Source: Actinomadura madurae
GTDB lineage: Bacteria > Actinomycetota > Actinomycetes > Streptosporangiales > Streptosporangiaceae
Reading direction: 5' to 3'
Assembly (NCBI RefSeq): GCF_900115095.1
Contig: NZ_FOVH01000009.1
Location: 1 to 64,000, forward strand
Length of the DNA: 64,000 nucleotides
In this document: positions 43,070 to 51,904 of the stretch, piece by piece
How positions within the stretch are numbered: the stretch's first letter is position 1
Layout: each line of letters opens with the position of its first letter
Notes under the pieces: model-generated
What the model was told of the DNA's origin: nothing
Seen by the model: only the letters and a program-made list of their open reading frames with translations
Database searches by the model: none
Made by a program: the position numbers and the translations under genes

Positions 43070-43309
43070 TTACTGGATGCGGTCTGGGTAGGGGCCGGTT
43101 TCCTCCATGGTGGTGTGCTGGAGGAGGGCCTCGGTGCTGGGGAAGTACCAGTACACGGTTTGCCGGGTGACGCCGAGGTCCCGGGCGATGTCGGCGATGC
43201 GAAAGGCGCGGTTGCGCTCATCGATATGTCGTCGGGCGGCAGTCAGAATGCGCTCGATGGCTTTCTCGTCGCTGATGGGGGTGTCGCCGACCTATCCGTG
43301 GGTGCGCAT
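43070..43309 (-). pseudogene. TetR regulator with early amber codon and truncation
   Basis: From ATG 43309 the minus strand reads MRTHG, then TAG (43294-43292), then VGDTPISDEKAIERILTAAR and IADIARDLGVTRQTVYWYFP, a TetR HTH. Related regulators begin MRTHGW, so the TAG most simply derives from a Trp TGG. The frame ends after the HTH (GPYPDRIQ-stop), lacking the whole ligand domain. The gene follows the DUF3556 and CrtI-like genes on the same strand and was probably their regulator. Confidence 0.7.
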
Positions 43310-43411
43310 TAGGGGCCGCCGAGAGTGCAGTTGAGACTGGTCACGCGGTCACCGTACAGCGGGCGTCGCGATGACTTCCTTCAAGGCGTGCCCGGCCTCG
43401 GGGTACGGGCC

Positions 43412-45154
43412 TCATGGGAGTGGGATGGTTTCGAGCACATGGACCGGTGTGGTGTCGTCCCAAGGTTGGCGAGTCACCATGTCGGCGACGTTGATGTATC
43501 CGCGTTCGAATTCGCCGACTGCTGCGTCGACGAGCCGGTAGTCCTGGCGCTGTCGGTGGAGGGGTTGGGCATCGATGAGCACAACGCGTACCTCGCCGGG
43601 TTCGAAGTGGCAGCGCGCATGCAGGGCGGCGATGAGTTGCTCGTTGTGCATGTGGCCGTCGCCGAAGTTCCACCCGACCGCGGTACTGCAGATCCGTTCG
43701 CCGTCCATCAGCACGTAGCCAGCCTCGTCGTGTCCGGCCATGGCACGGTGGGCGAGGCTGAACATGGCTCTGCCGTGGCTGTTGAAGCTGCGGAACGCAT
43801 ACCCCATGTAAAGGTACACCTCGGCGGTTTCAGGACTTCCGTAGAACTTCTCCATCTGCGCTTGGGGCATGCTCGCTATGGATGCGACGTTGGCGTCCAT
43901 TTTGGCCATCGCCGACGGCGTGATGCACCACAACGTGGTGTCCCAGTTCCCCGCGTAATAACGCATCCCGGGAAGGAAGGAGATCTTACGGGGGAACAGG
44001 TTGCCGATGACGACTACGGCGGCCACAATCGTGAAGAGAACCAGCGGGAACGGAGTGGTCATTTCACTGAAACCGACCTCGGTGTGGCCTATGAATAGCG
44101 CCATCACGCTGAACATCATGAAGACGTTCCATTCCAACGGCACACCCATCGGTATGGACGACAGGATGCAGAAATGGAAGCAAAGCATGAGCACAGCCGC
44201 CAGCGTGGTGAGCCGGCCGCCGTGGCTGAAGAAGAGGAGTAGCGGTACGAATCCTTCGACGGCGGTGGAGGTGTGAGCCAGGAGCCGGGAGGGGCGTCCT
44301 GGGCGTAGGTCGTCGGGGAAGTTCTCGAAGAAGCGGCGCTTGATCCAGCGTGGCCGGAGCACCGGGTTGTTGCTCATCATCGTGGAGATGACGAAGGGGA
44401 AGTGCTTGGTGAGCTTTGAGGTGGCGGCACCGAGCCAGATCATCAGGCAGACCAGCTTGGCAGCGAGAATGAAATCGAGGACGGAGTGGCTCGCGAAGAG
44501 GAAGGCGACCGTGAACGGTGCGTAGACCTCCCCGCGGGCGGCGAGGAAGATCACCTTGTCGCGCAGGCCGAGGACCGCCAGCAGACCTAGAACGATCCAG
44601 ATCTGCCAGGCGGGCAGCAGCCCGACGTCAGAGGACAGCCCGGAAACGGTTTCCGTGGCATCGGAGAACAGTGCTATCACCAGGACGATCAGCAGCGCCG
44701 CATAGAGCAGGGCGTCGAACGGGGTCCGCGTGTCCCCGCTGGTCAGCGGTATGTGTCGCGGCCACGGGGGGAGGCGGATGGTCCCGGGACGCAGCCAGTA
44801 CAGGATCGAACCCATCGGCGGGAAGAATCGGTTGTTGAGCGGGCCGAAGCCGCAGCCCAAGCCGACCACTTCGAAGAGCATCGTGAACAGCACGATCTTC
44901 TGGAACACGACGGGCTCGTCGTACCATTGCGACACGTTGGTGAAGCCGTCGACGCCGTCGGTTGCCAGGACCAGCAGCCAGGCGGCGAGGACATAGACCG
45001 CGATCTTGAAGACGTAGAACAGGTGCAGTATGACCGGGGTTCCGAAGCCGACCTCGGCCCAGTGGCGGGCCATCGGCTTTATCTTCTCCGAGCGCGTGCC
45101 CTTGGTCCATTCCGCATATTCGATAACGGGTGCGTCTTGGGTGAGAAAACCCAT
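43412..45154 (-). CDS. DUF3556 membrane protein
   Basis: A 580-residue protein. The N-terminal ~400 residues contain about eight to ten membrane segments, with conserved blocks WAEVGFGTPVILHLFYVFKI, GPLNNRFFPPMGSILYWLRP and HTSTAVEGFVPLLLFFSHGG. The C-terminal ~180 residues are soluble (AMFSLAHRAMAGHDEAGYVL, DGHMHNEQLIAALHARCHF). This is DUF3556, best known from mycobacteria, often beside a CrtI-like FAD oxidoreductase and a TetR gene, as here. The function is unknown; the resemblance of the membrane part to HTTM-type proteins hints at quinone or lipid chemistry. It is intact, but both partner genes are broken. Confidence 0.8.
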   Translation of the reverse strand: MGFLTQDAPVIEYAEWTKGTRSEKIKPMARHWAEVGFGTPVILHLFYVFKIAVYVLAAWLLVLATDGVDGFTNVSQWYDEPVVFQKIVLFTMLFEVVGLGCGFGPLNNRFFPPMGSILYWLRPGTIRLPPWPRHIPLTSGDTRTPFDALLYAALLIVLVIALFSDATETVSGLSSDVGLLPAWQIWIVLGLLAVLGLRDKVIFLAARGEVYAPFTVAFLFASHSVLDFILAAKLVCLMIWLGAATSKLTKHFPFVISTMMSNNPVLRPRWIKRRFFENFPDDLRPGRPSRLLAHTSTAVEGFVPLLLFFSHGGRLTTLAAVLMLCFHFCILSSIPMGVPLEWNVFMMFSVMALFIGHTEVGFSEMTTPFPLVLFTIVAAVVVIGNLFPRKISFLPGMRYYAGNWDTTLWCITPSAMAKMDANVASIASMPQAQMEKFYGSPETAEVYLYMGYAFRSFNSHGRAMFSLAHRAMAGHDEAGYVLMDGERICSTAVGWNFGDGHMHNEQLIAALHARCHFEPGEVRVVLIDAQPLHRQRQDYRLVDAAVGEFERGYINVADMVTRQPWDDTTPVHVLETIPLP

Positions 45155-45225
45155 GGGACCTCCGGCCGCGGGGATCAGCTGAGACCAGACATATCAGAAG
45201 AACTTCCAGTCTGGTTGGGCGGATG

Positions 45226-45505
45226 TCAGCGCAGATCCGCCAGTGCCATCCGAGCGGCGTGGTACCCGCACATGCCATGGGTCCCGGCGCCTGGTGGAGT
45301 CGAGGCGGAGCAGAGGTAGACCCCGGGGAGCGAGGTCGCGTAGTTGTTCGTTGACACCACGGGTCGCCGAACAATGCCCCGCGGGGTATTGGAATCTCCG
45401 GCGATGTCTCCGCCCACGTAGTTGGGGGTTCACGCGCTCGAAGGCGCCCGGCGTAGTCACCCGCACCTGAAGGATCCGCTCACCGAAGCCGGGCGCGAAC
45501 CGCTC
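45226..45505 (-). pseudogene. CrtI/phytoene-desaturase-like oxidoreductase, C-terminal fragment
   Basis: The minus strand gives ERFAPGFGERILQVRVTTPG, FERVNPNYVGGDIAGDSNTP, NNYATSLPGVYLCSASTPPG and THGMCGYHAARMALADLR, the C-terminal signature of CrtI-like NAD(P)/FAD oxidoreductases (GGD, PGVYLCSASTPPGAG). A frameshift lies at the C5 run in VNPNY (45424-45428 on the plus strand). Everything upstream, including the FAD-binding domain, is replaced by an integrase fragment joined within GAGCGGTTC (IERF). It sits 71 bp upstream of DUF3556. Confidence 0.75.
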
Positions 45506-46281
45506 GATCTTGCCGCGGCCCTCGGGTTGGCCCGGGGCGGAGTGGATGATGCGGATGGCCAGCTTGGCCGCGGCGCGCTTGAGCGCGGCGTCCACGAACG
45601 CCGACCCGTTGTCGACATAGATGTGCTCGGGGACACAGCGGGCGGCCAGCGCCGGACGCAGCGCGGCCGCCAGCCGGACGGTGTCCTCGAAGTAGCCCCA
45701 GCGGTGCCCGACGATGGCGCGCGAGTGGTCGTCGATGAAGCGAACAAGAACCTCTTGCGGCCGGCGATCTTGGGGCCGTGCAGGGCATCGCCGGTCCAGA
45801 TCTCGTTGGGCCGGTCGGCCTCGAACCGGCCGAACAAGGCCGGCGGCCCCCGTCGGGACGCTGCCGCAGCTCCAGGCCCTCGAAGTAGCGCAGCAGGGTC
45901 CGCGACGATGGTGACCAGCCCGGCAGGATCCGCACGATCTGCGCGCCGGTCCGCTCGGGCTTCTCGCGCTTGAGCGCGGCCGCCAGTTCCAGCACCTCGG
46001 TCGGGGTCCGCGAGGTGACCTTGCGGGTCGGCGGGACCAGGCCGTCGAACCCGCGCTCGCGCCAGGTCCGGATCCACCGGTCCAGCGTGGAACGGGCGAC
46101 CACGATCGGTTCCCCGAACGGCCCCTCATGGGTGGTCTCGGCGATCTGCCGGACCAGCCGCCCCCCGCTGCTTGGTCGACAGCTCCGGATCGGCCGCCTC
46201 ACGGATCAGCTGATAGCGCCAGAGCGCGACCGTCTGGGCGCGCTCCTTGCGGCGGCGCGCCTCGTCCTCGGCCTTGGTCAT
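45497..46281 (-). pseudogene. DDE integrase-type transposase (rve), frameshifted and 3'-truncated
   Basis: From ATG 46281 (MTKAEDEARRRKERAQTVAL) the protein reads on through frame changes near 46165, 45860 and 45750: STLDRWIRTWRERGFDGLVP, LFGRFEADRPNEIWTGDALH, FIDDHSRAIVGHRWGYFEDT, HIYVDNGSAFVDAALKR and PGQPEGRGKIERF. The D-D-E catalytic residues (GDALHG, VDNGSAF, GKIERF) are recognisable, which places it with the integrase-core transposases that follow a DUF6431 gene. It stops at IERF, where CrtI sequence takes over. Non-functional. Confidence 0.75.
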
Positions 46282-46356
46282 GCCGTGCTCACCCGAGCGT
46301 TCACCCGGAATCCTCCTCGACGTCTTCGGCAAAGAGCAGTGACGAGGATGGACCGA

Positions 46357-46982
46357 TCACCAGGCCGTCTCCCAGGGGCGACTGGTGTTGATCGTTTCCG
46401 CGGCCCAGGATGGCGAGAACAGCCCACCACCCGAAACCGCGCGGGGCCACGACCACGCCGACAACGTGCCCACGAACGGCGCCGCCGCGGGCACCGGCTT
46501 GACCCCAGCCCGGGCAACCGTTGAAGCGGCCGTCGGGGCGTTCGGAGCCAGCCGCCGACGCGCGGCAACCGCAAGCGCGACGATCGCCGCGAGCGCATCG
46601 CCCAGCGGCGTCCGGGCCGGAGCCGGCAGCACTCTGGAGTCCGCGACGAACGCCACCAGCAACGTGGTGAACACCTCCCGGATCACCTCGGCCCGCGAGG
46701 CGAACCTGCGCAGCCAGCCCCGCACCGTCTCGGCCGGACGACGCAACCGCTCGGCGATCCGGCGATGCCCCTGCCCCGCCGCGGCCGCCTCGACCGCCGC
46801 CCCGATCACCTGCGCGGTGTCGGCCCGCCGCGGCCGCACCACCACCTCACCGTCCGGGCCGCGCAACCGCCGCGCCCGCCCGAACCCCCACCGGACCAGC
46901 ACACCCGCGCAGCACGGGCAAGCCAGTTCACCTTGGTTAGCCTGCGCTCGACGCAGGCGGCATCGACCTCTACGGTGACCAC
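46357..46982 (-). pseudogene. DUF6431 helper gene of the integrase-type IS, degraded
   Basis: GTG 46982 opens VVTVEVDAACVERRLTKVN, then a frame change leads to GELACPCCAGVLVRWGFGRA, RRADTAQVIGAAVEAAAAGQ, GHRRIAERLRRPAETVRGWL and SWAAETINTSRPWETAW. This is the DUF6431 protein that usually precedes the integrase-type transposase. The segment between VVVRPRR and ADTAQ lacks the second zinc-binding C-x-x-C half, so there is an internal deletion as well as a frameshift. From 46983 to 47234 I see no gene. Confidence 0.65.
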
Positions 46983-47234
46983 CGAGTGCCTCCGGGCACG
47001 TCATCCACGGCCTCCCGGTCTCGGCGCCAATCGATAGCGGGAGGGCCGTGGCCTCTTCCACGACGCGGTCACGCTGACGCCGCACCCAAAGCTGCAGCAA
47101 CTCAAACGAACCGATCGATTCCGCATCGTCACATCCGGGCCGCGAACGCCCAGCACACCCGGCTTCGTCCTCACCACGTTGTCGCACACCAAACCGGACA
47201 GCAGCCACGCCACCCCACGGGCCCGTCCTCACCC

Positions 47235-47432
47235 TCAACGACCAACTACCCCAGCTACATCCTCATCTTGAGTGGCGGGGAACACCTGGTAGCGGGTGAT
47301 CGCCTCCTCCGTGGTGACTTCGTCGCAGAGTTCGGTGACGAGCTGGGCGAGTTTCCTCGGCCGGGCTGGTCGGGATGACCGCGGCTGGTTCAGCCAATGC
47401 GGGCTCCCCTCGTTGCGGGTCACGGGCGCCAT
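47235..47432 (-). CDS. Small hypothetical protein after the DUF6221 remnant
   Basis: A 65-codon frame whose ATG overlaps the stop of the DUF6221 remnant (in GCATGGCGCCCGTGA). It contains PRKLAQLVTELCDEVTTEEA and ITRYQVFPATQDEDVAG. No family is recognised. The overlap with the upstream gene is the main support; it may equally be chance. Confidence 0.3.
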   Translation of the reverse strand: MAPVTRNEGSPHWLNQPRSSRPARPRKLAQLVTELCDEVTTEEAITRYQVFPATQDEDVAGVVGR

Positions 47433-47590
47433 GCGTCCCGGTAGCCCGGGTGGGCGGTGTAGGGCAGGGCGAGCAGCTTGGCGACGTCTGCGAGGTACTG
47501 CGCGCCGTAGTGCGCGCCCTCGTGTTGGCCTGCCCAGGTCTCGGTCTCCTCGAAGAGATCCAGGATCCGCCGCTTGGCCTCGACCTCGCC
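47420..47590 (-). pseudogene. DUF6221 protein, C-terminal remnant
   Basis: The frame gives EVEAKRRILDLFEETETWAG, EGAHYGAQYLADVAKLLALP and YTAHPGYRDAWRP, the conserved end of DUF6221, a small protein family common on actinobacterial plasmids and integrative elements. The N-terminal half is not recognisable in any frame upstream of ~47590. Confidence 0.6.
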
Positions 47591-47847
47591 CCAGCTGCGG
47601 GTCGCGGCTCGGACCGGCGGATGAATGCCGGTCCTGGCCGCCCGTATCCAGCCACCAGCTGGCCGCAACGACGACCGGTGGACACCGGCCGCCCTGGGAG
47701 GGCGGGAAGGCCGGGCCGGACTTGCGGCGGCCATAGCCCCGCGCGCCTGGCCGCCCGGCCGGTTCGGTCAACCTGTACACGCCCCGGCCGGCATGACCTC
47801 CGCGCCGAGGGATCCCGCGACGGGGCGCCAGGAGGGGAGAGCCGTGG

Positions 47848-48082
47848 CTAGCTCGTCCAGCGGCTCAGCGTGTCAGGGCTGACCCGCGCCTCGCTGGCGG
47901 CGCGGGCGCACGTGAGGGTGCGGGCTCTCAGGTGCTCCACGGTCGAAGCGCGTAGCCGCTCGACCACGCTGGCCTCTTCCGCGCGCAGCAGGGCGCGATA
48001 CTCGCCCAGCGGGCGGATCTCCTCGGCGGCGTCCTCGGTGCGCACACACCGCAGGACTCGGGGGTCATGCCGCGGGGTACCT
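47848..48082 (-). pseudogene. Unknown small gene, 3' part, split by the Tn3 transposon
   Basis: Left of the transposon the minus strand reads RTEDAAEEIRPLGEYRALLR, ASVVERLRASTVEHLRARTL and ASEARVSPDTLSRWTS-stop; the C-terminal end looks like a small helix-turn-helix (ARAASEARVSPDTLSRW). The 5' part lies beyond the right end of the transposon at 55162-55308. A frame difference shortly after the junction suggests the gene had already decayed or decayed later. Confidence 0.4.
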
Positions 48083-48119
48083 GGGGTGCCGGTAAGAAGC
48101 GTGTCATGAGCCCCAAACG
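48083..48119 (+). repeat. Tn3 left terminal inverted repeat
   Basis: Begins GGGGTGCCGGTAAGAAGCGT and ends with ATGAGCCCCAAACG. It matches the complement of 55125-55161 at 36 of 37 positions (G versus A at position 17). Confidence 0.92.
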
Positions 48120-48168
48120 AGCTGCTGGCCCAAGCTCGCGCTTGGCTGACTCTCTTCAGGAAATGCCC

Positions 48169-48263
48169 CTTCCGTGAAGTAATGTGGCTGCATGCTGTCC
48201 TCCACCCCCAGTTCGGCGTCCCTGCTCGCCGGGCAGGATCACGCCGAAATCACTTCACGAAAG
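48169..48263. promoter_or_regulatory. Candidate recombination core site at the tyrosine recombinase start
   Basis: CTTCCGTGAAGT (48169-48180) and ACTTCACGAAAG (48252-48263) are inverted copies with 11 of 12 matches, flanking the recombinase start codon. Paired 12-bp arms next to the recombinase gene are expected of an internal resolution site used by a TnpI/Xer-like enzyme, but the 71-bp gap is much longer than a normal 6-8 bp core, so each copy may be one arm of a larger array. The role is inferred. Confidence 0.35.
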
Positions 48264-49367
48264 GTGGTCGGGCTTCCCGAACGCCTCGATCCGGCCGACG
48301 ACAGCCTCCCGGTCTGGACGGAGCGCTACCTCGATCTCGCCGTGCGCGGAGTCCGCTCAGCTGAGGTCACCGCCAAGATCTCCCGGCACCTGGAGCGCTT
48401 CGGCGCCTGGATCACCGACGGCCTCGGGCACAACCGGCTCTCGGCCGTCACCCCGCGCGAGATCACAGCCTGGCGCGACCACCTGGCCGCCGCCGGCAAC
48501 CGCGGCCGCGACAACATGCCCGCGCCGATGGCGCCAGCGACCGTCAACAACCACCTCGCGCACCTGTCAGCGCTGTTCACCTGGATCACCGCGCACGCCC
48601 CCGAAGGGCTGCTGCGCCACGGCGACCCGACCAAGAAAGTCCCCCCGCTACCACTGCCCGCCCCGCAGCCGCGAGCGCTGGCCGTCGCCCAGGTGCGCAC
48701 CGTCAAGAACGTCGTGGACCGGATCGAGACCTTCCACGAGCTCAAGGGCCGCCGTCACCGCGGCGCCGCCACGGCCCGGGTGCACGCCCACGCTCGCCCG
48801 CTGCGCGACCGGGCCATCATCTACCTGCTGTTCGGCACCGGGCTGCGCCGCGCGGAGCTGGTCGGCCTGGACCTGGACCAGGTGGAGCCGGCCGCCCCCG
48901 AGCGGCTGCGCCAGGCCAAGAAGGCGCGCCTTGTCGGCGTGCGCGGCAAGGGCCGCACCAGCCGCACCGTGTTCCTGGGCCGCGACGCCCGCCAGGCGCT
49001 GGCCGACTACCTCGACCAGGAGCGGCCCGGCGACGCCGCCGCCAGCGCCGGCCCGGCCGCGCTGCTGCTATCGGCCGCCTCCATCGCCGCCCGCCGCCCC
49101 GACGGCCGCCTCTCGGCCCGCTCCATCAACACCATCGTCGGCGAGATCGGCCGCCTGCACGACGCCCAGATGCCCGACCCCGACCGCAAGCTCGGCACCC
49201 TGCGCCCGCACGACGCCCGGCACACCTTCGCCTACGGCCTGTCGCAGGCCTCCGGCCACAACCGCGCCGAACTCGAGCGCCGCCTCGGCCACGCCAACGA
49301 CCGCTACCTGCGCCTGTACACCAACCCACCCGACGACATCGCCGCCGACTACGTCGAAGACCTATGA
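48192..49367 (+). CDS. Tyrosine recombinase (probable Tn3 cointegrate resolution enzyme)
   Basis: A 391-residue tyrosine recombinase. The SAM-like N-terminal domain spans ~40-150 (WTERYLDLAVRGVRSAEVTA, ITAWRDHLAAAGNRG). The catalytic domain has Arg in LLFGTGLRRAELVGLDLDQV, a beta-hairpin Lys in RGKGRTSRTVFLG, HDARHTF, His in ERRLGHANDRYL and the nucleophile Tyr in LRLYTNP. It lies 72 bp inside the left Tn3 repeat and transcribes inward. In Tn3 relatives such as Tn4430 a tyrosine recombinase (TnpI) replaces the serine resolvase. The alternative is an unrelated passenger integrase. Confidence 0.88.
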   Translation: MLSSTPSSASLLAGQDHAEITSRKVVGLPERLDPADDSLPVWTERYLDLAVRGVRSAEVTAKISRHLERFGAWITDGLGHNRLSAVTPREITAWRDHLAAAGNRGRDNMPAPMAPATVNNHLAHLSALFTWITAHAPEGLLRHGDPTKKVPPLPLPAPQPRALAVAQVRTVKNVVDRIETFHELKGRRHRGAATARVHAHARPLRDRAIIYLLFGTGLRRAELVGLDLDQVEPAAPERLRQAKKARLVGVRGKGRTSRTVFLGRDARQALADYLDQERPGDAAASAGPAALLLSAASIAARRPDGRLSARSINTIVGEIGRLHDAQMPDPDRKLGTLRPHDARHTFAYGLSQASGHNRAELERRLGHANDRYLRLYTNPPDDIAADYVEDL

Positions 49368-49597
49368 CCGCGAGACCTGGTCACACCTCAACACGACGGG
49401 CAGCGTAGCCATCCGCCCAGTCGACGATCCGGTCGGCGAGTGCTATGACGGCAGGCGCGACGCCGGGAGCGCCTGGACCGCCGGCTGCGTCGATGACGCT
49501 GAGTGTGACGCGGCCACCATCGCCAGCGCCGTTGCGTTGCTTTCTGGACTTCCCGGTGGCGCCTACGACCTCCGTAGCCGATACTCGGGCGCGACGC
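49368..49597. other. Unassigned DNA in the transposon
   Basis: About 230 bp with open frames on both strands but no supported start or family. One minus-strand frame (49656-49381, with AAGGPGAPGVAPAVIALADR) overlaps the 3' end of the small membrane protein gene and is judged a high-GC artefact. Confidence 0.4.
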
Positions 49598-49801
49598 TCA
49601 GGAGTCGCGGCGGGTATTCCTTCGCGGCGCGATGAAGACGGCCCAGACAGCCACACCCAGGGCCGGACCTAGCGCGATGCCGAGAGCGACGTTGTCGAAA
49701 AGACCTCCGACGAGGAGGCCGAAGGCAGCGCCAAATGCGATCCAGATCCCGAGATTTGCCCAGATCCCGAGACCTGCGGGCGGGGGCGTGTTGCTCGTCA
49801 T
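49598..49801 (-). CDS. Small two-helix membrane protein
   Basis: A 67-residue protein: MTSNTPPPAGLGIWANLG, a first hydrophobic segment IWIAFGAAFGLLVGGLF, a short turn and a second segment VALGIALGPALGVAVWAVFI, then a basic tail. AGGAGAG precedes the ATG with 5 nt of spacing. Small proteins of this shape (glycine-zipper helices) accompany GntR-ABC operons in several actinobacteria and Firmicutes. It lies 114 bp after the permease stop, possibly in the same transcript. The function is unknown. Confidence 0.6.
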   Translation of the reverse strand: MTSNTPPPAGLGIWANLGIWIAFGAAFGLLVGGLFDNVALGIALGPALGVAVWAVFIAPRRNTRRDS

Positions 49802-49914
49802 TGCATCTCTCCTAAGGACGCGGGCGGACAGGGCTGACAATCTGGCGGCCCATCACGGCGGATGTTGGTGTTCGCGTTGTCCGGTGGTGCGGAGCGGCCG
49901 AGTGCCCGCCGCGG

Positions 49915-50610
49915 CTACGCCGTGGCACGGCGGATGACCCTGTACCCGCCGACGGCGAACGCGGCGGCGACCAGGACCGGCCAGCCGGCGAGCAGCGCCG
50001 TGGGGGACTGGTCGAGCAACCAGCGGCCGATCGCGTGCCATTGCCGGGTCCACGTGATCGGCGCGGCGGCCAGCCCGAGCGCTGTGAAGGCCAGGGTGAG
50101 GCTGGCGAGGACGCCGGTGGTGCCCCAGCGCAGGTACAACGTGCCGAGCAGGATCCCGAGGTGGGTCACGACCAGTATGGGAACCGCGTACCCGAGCGGG
50201 AGCAGCACCGGGTTGGCGTCATCCATGAACGGCAGGCCGAAGAAGCGCATCCCCATCCCCCAGTAGCCGGTGGCCTGTTCCACGGCGCGCAGCAGGCAGA
50301 GCACCAGCGCGTAGACCACCGACTGGACGACCGCGAGCAGCGACCAGGCCAGGTAGAACTCCCGGCGGGTCACGCTCATGCCCAGCGCGTACGGGAAGAT
50401 CTGGGTGACCGAGACGGTGGCCATCCCGATCGCAACGCCGCACAGGCTGACCAGGCCGCCGGTGTTCCTCACGCCGTCGCCCGGGTCGTAGTTCGCCATG
50501 AAGGTCAACAGGTTGATGCCGAACGTGACGGCCGTCATGCCCCACGTCCAGCCCAGGATCTGCGGCCAGGCCGGCATCTGGAGACGGGCTACCTGACGGA
50601 TGCGGTTCAT
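49915..50610 (-). CDS. ABC transporter permease (YtrC/ABC-2-like)
   Basis: A 231-residue membrane protein with six hydrophobic segments: ILGWTWGMTAVTFGINLLTF, LVSLCGVAIGMATVSVTQIF, REFYLAWSLLAVVQSVVYAL, LLPLGYAVPILVVTHLGILL, ASLTLAFTALGLAAAP and LAGWPVLVAAAFAVGGYRVI. It resembles the short ABC-2 permeases partnered with YtrA-type regulators. The ATG overlaps the ATPase stop (ATGA), so the stoichiometry is coupled. It is likely an exporter of a peptide or cell-wall-active drug, or a regulator of envelope stress; the substrate is unknown. Confidence 0.8.
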   Translation of the reverse strand: MNRIRQVARLQMPAWPQILGWTWGMTAVTFGINLLTFMANYDPGDGVRNTGGLVSLCGVAIGMATVSVTQIFPYALGMSVTRREFYLAWSLLAVVQSVVYALVLCLLRAVEQATGYWGMGMRFFGLPFMDDANPVLLPLGYAVPILVVTHLGILLGTLYLRWGTTGVLASLTLAFTALGLAAAPITWTRQWHAIGRWLLDQSPTALLAGWPVLVAAAFAVGGYRVIRRATA

Positions 50611-51512
50611 CGGGCGGCCTCCCGGTCCGCCGGCGCCGTTGTCGTCGGCCCTGCGGTCAGGCGGACCACGAGTTGCTGCAACGACAGCGGCTCCAGTTCG
50701 ACGTTCAGCGTCTGCGCGAGCGCCTTCGCGTGCGGTCCGAGCCCACCGAGGATGGTCGACCGGACCAGGCCGCTCAACCGCTCGCGGTGCAACTCGGTGC
50801 GTCCGGCCGCGAACCCGTCCACGGCCTCCGCCCGACCGGTGGCCGCCACCGCCCGCCCGCGCAGGTCGTCGGCGTCCTCATCGAGCAGCAGCCGGCCACG
50901 GTCGATGAGCAGCACCCGCTCGACCAGATCGCTCACCTCGTCGATGAGGTGGGTGGAAAGCACCACGGTGCGGGGATACCCGGCGTAGTCGGCGAGCAGG
51001 CGGTCGTAGAAAAGCTGCCGGGCGGCCGGGTCGAGCCCGAGGTACGGCTCGTCGAAGAACGTCAGGGGCGCCCGCGCGGCCAGCCCGACGGTCACGCCGA
51101 GGGCCGACAGCATGCCCCGCGAGAGCCTGCGGACCAGCCGCCCGGCCGGTAGCTGGAAGTCCGCGGCGAGGCCGTGCGCGAACGTGTCGTCCCAGTTCGC
51201 AAACAGCCGGCGTGCGGTGCGAAAGACGTGGCGCACGGTGTAGACGTGGGGGTAGCGCTGGCTCTCCCGGACGAAACAGACCTTCGACAGGACGGCCGGG
51301 TTCTCCACCGGTGGCGCGTCGAAGACCGACACGTTCCCCGACGACGCGAACGCCTGCCCGGTGAGGATCTGCATCAGGGTGGTCTTGCCCGCCCCGTTGC
51401 GCCCGAGCAGGCCGTAGATCGTGTGCTCGGCCAGCGCGAAGCTCACGTCGTCGAGCGCCGTGACGTCACCAAAGCGCTTGGTCACCCCGTGTGCGGTTAC
51501 CACCGCCGTCAT
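50607..51512 (-). CDS. ABC transporter ATPase
   Basis: A 301-residue ATPase: Walker A GRNGAGKTT, Q-loop region CFVRESQRYPHVYTV, a variant signature RLSRGMLSALG instead of LSGGQ, Walker B PLTFFDEPYLGLD, and switch His in VLSTHLIDEV. The LSRGM signature is common in ABC-2 transporters of the YtrB/BcrA-like group. The C-terminal ~90 residues form an accessory domain. It overlaps both neighbours by 4 bp. Confidence 0.9.
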   Translation of the reverse strand: MTAVVTAHGVTKRFGDVTALDDVSFALAEHTIYGLLGRNGAGKTTLMQILTGQAFASSGNVSVFDAPPVENPAVLSKVCFVRESQRYPHVYTVRHVFRTARRLFANWDDTFAHGLAADFQLPAGRLVRRLSRGMLSALGVTVGLAARAPLTFFDEPYLGLDPAARQLFYDRLLADYAGYPRTVVLSTHLIDEVSDLVERVLLIDRGRLLLDEDADDLRGRAVAATGRAEAVDGFAAGRTELHRERLSGLVRSTILGGLGPHAKALAQTLNVELEPLSLQQLVVRLTAGPTTTAPADREAAR

Positions 51513-51883
51513 CTCAGGTCCCTCCCGGCAACCGCACCGAATGAATCGATCATCTTCATAAGCTCGTCGTGGCCGATGCCGAGCTTGCGCGCCTCGGCGA
51601 GCAGGGGTTCCACGTACTGTTCGGTGAACCGTTCCCGTCGCCGCTCGCGCAGCCTGGCCCGGGCGCCACCGGCGACGAACATGCCGATGCCGCGTCGCTT
51701 GTAGAGCGTTCCCTCCGACACGAGCTGGTTGACGCCCTTGGCCGCGGTGGCCGGGTTGATCCGGTGAAAGGCGGCAAGCTCGTTGGTGGATGGGACCTGG
51801 GCCTCCTCCACCAGCGACCCGTCGATGATCGAGTTCTCGATCAGCTCGGCGATCTGAAGGAAGATCGGTCGGTCGTCGTCCAT
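51509..51883 (-). CDS. GntR-family (YtrA subfamily) repressor
   Basis: A 124-residue regulator: winged helix RPIFLQIAELIENSIIDGSL, QVPSTNELAAFHRINPATAAKGV and LYKRRGIGMFV, followed by a short helical tail. The length and absence of a large effector domain define the YtrA subfamily, which represses adjacent ABC transporter operons and is often released by cell-wall antibiotics. It is first in the operon; a perfect 10-bp inverted repeat lies 22 bp upstream. Confidence 0.9.
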   Translation of the reverse strand: MDDDRPIFLQIAELIENSIIDGSLVEEAQVPSTNELAAFHRINPATAAKGVNQLVSEGTLYKRRGIGMFVAGGARARLRERRRERFTEQYVEPLLAEARKLGIGHDELMKMIDSFGAVAGRDLR

Positions 51884-51904
51884 CTTTGGCTTAGCCGCCC
51901 AACT

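Noticed and set aside
48192..49367. Treating the recombinase as evidence of a separate integrative element with att sites at a tRNA
   Set aside because: No tRNA gene or direct att duplication is visible, and the gene lies 72 bp inside a well-defined Tn3 end, so it is best read as part of the transposon.
49381..49656. A 91-codon minus-strand frame near the small membrane protein
   Set aside because: It overlaps the better supported small membrane protein gene, has no ribosome site and no recognisable family.
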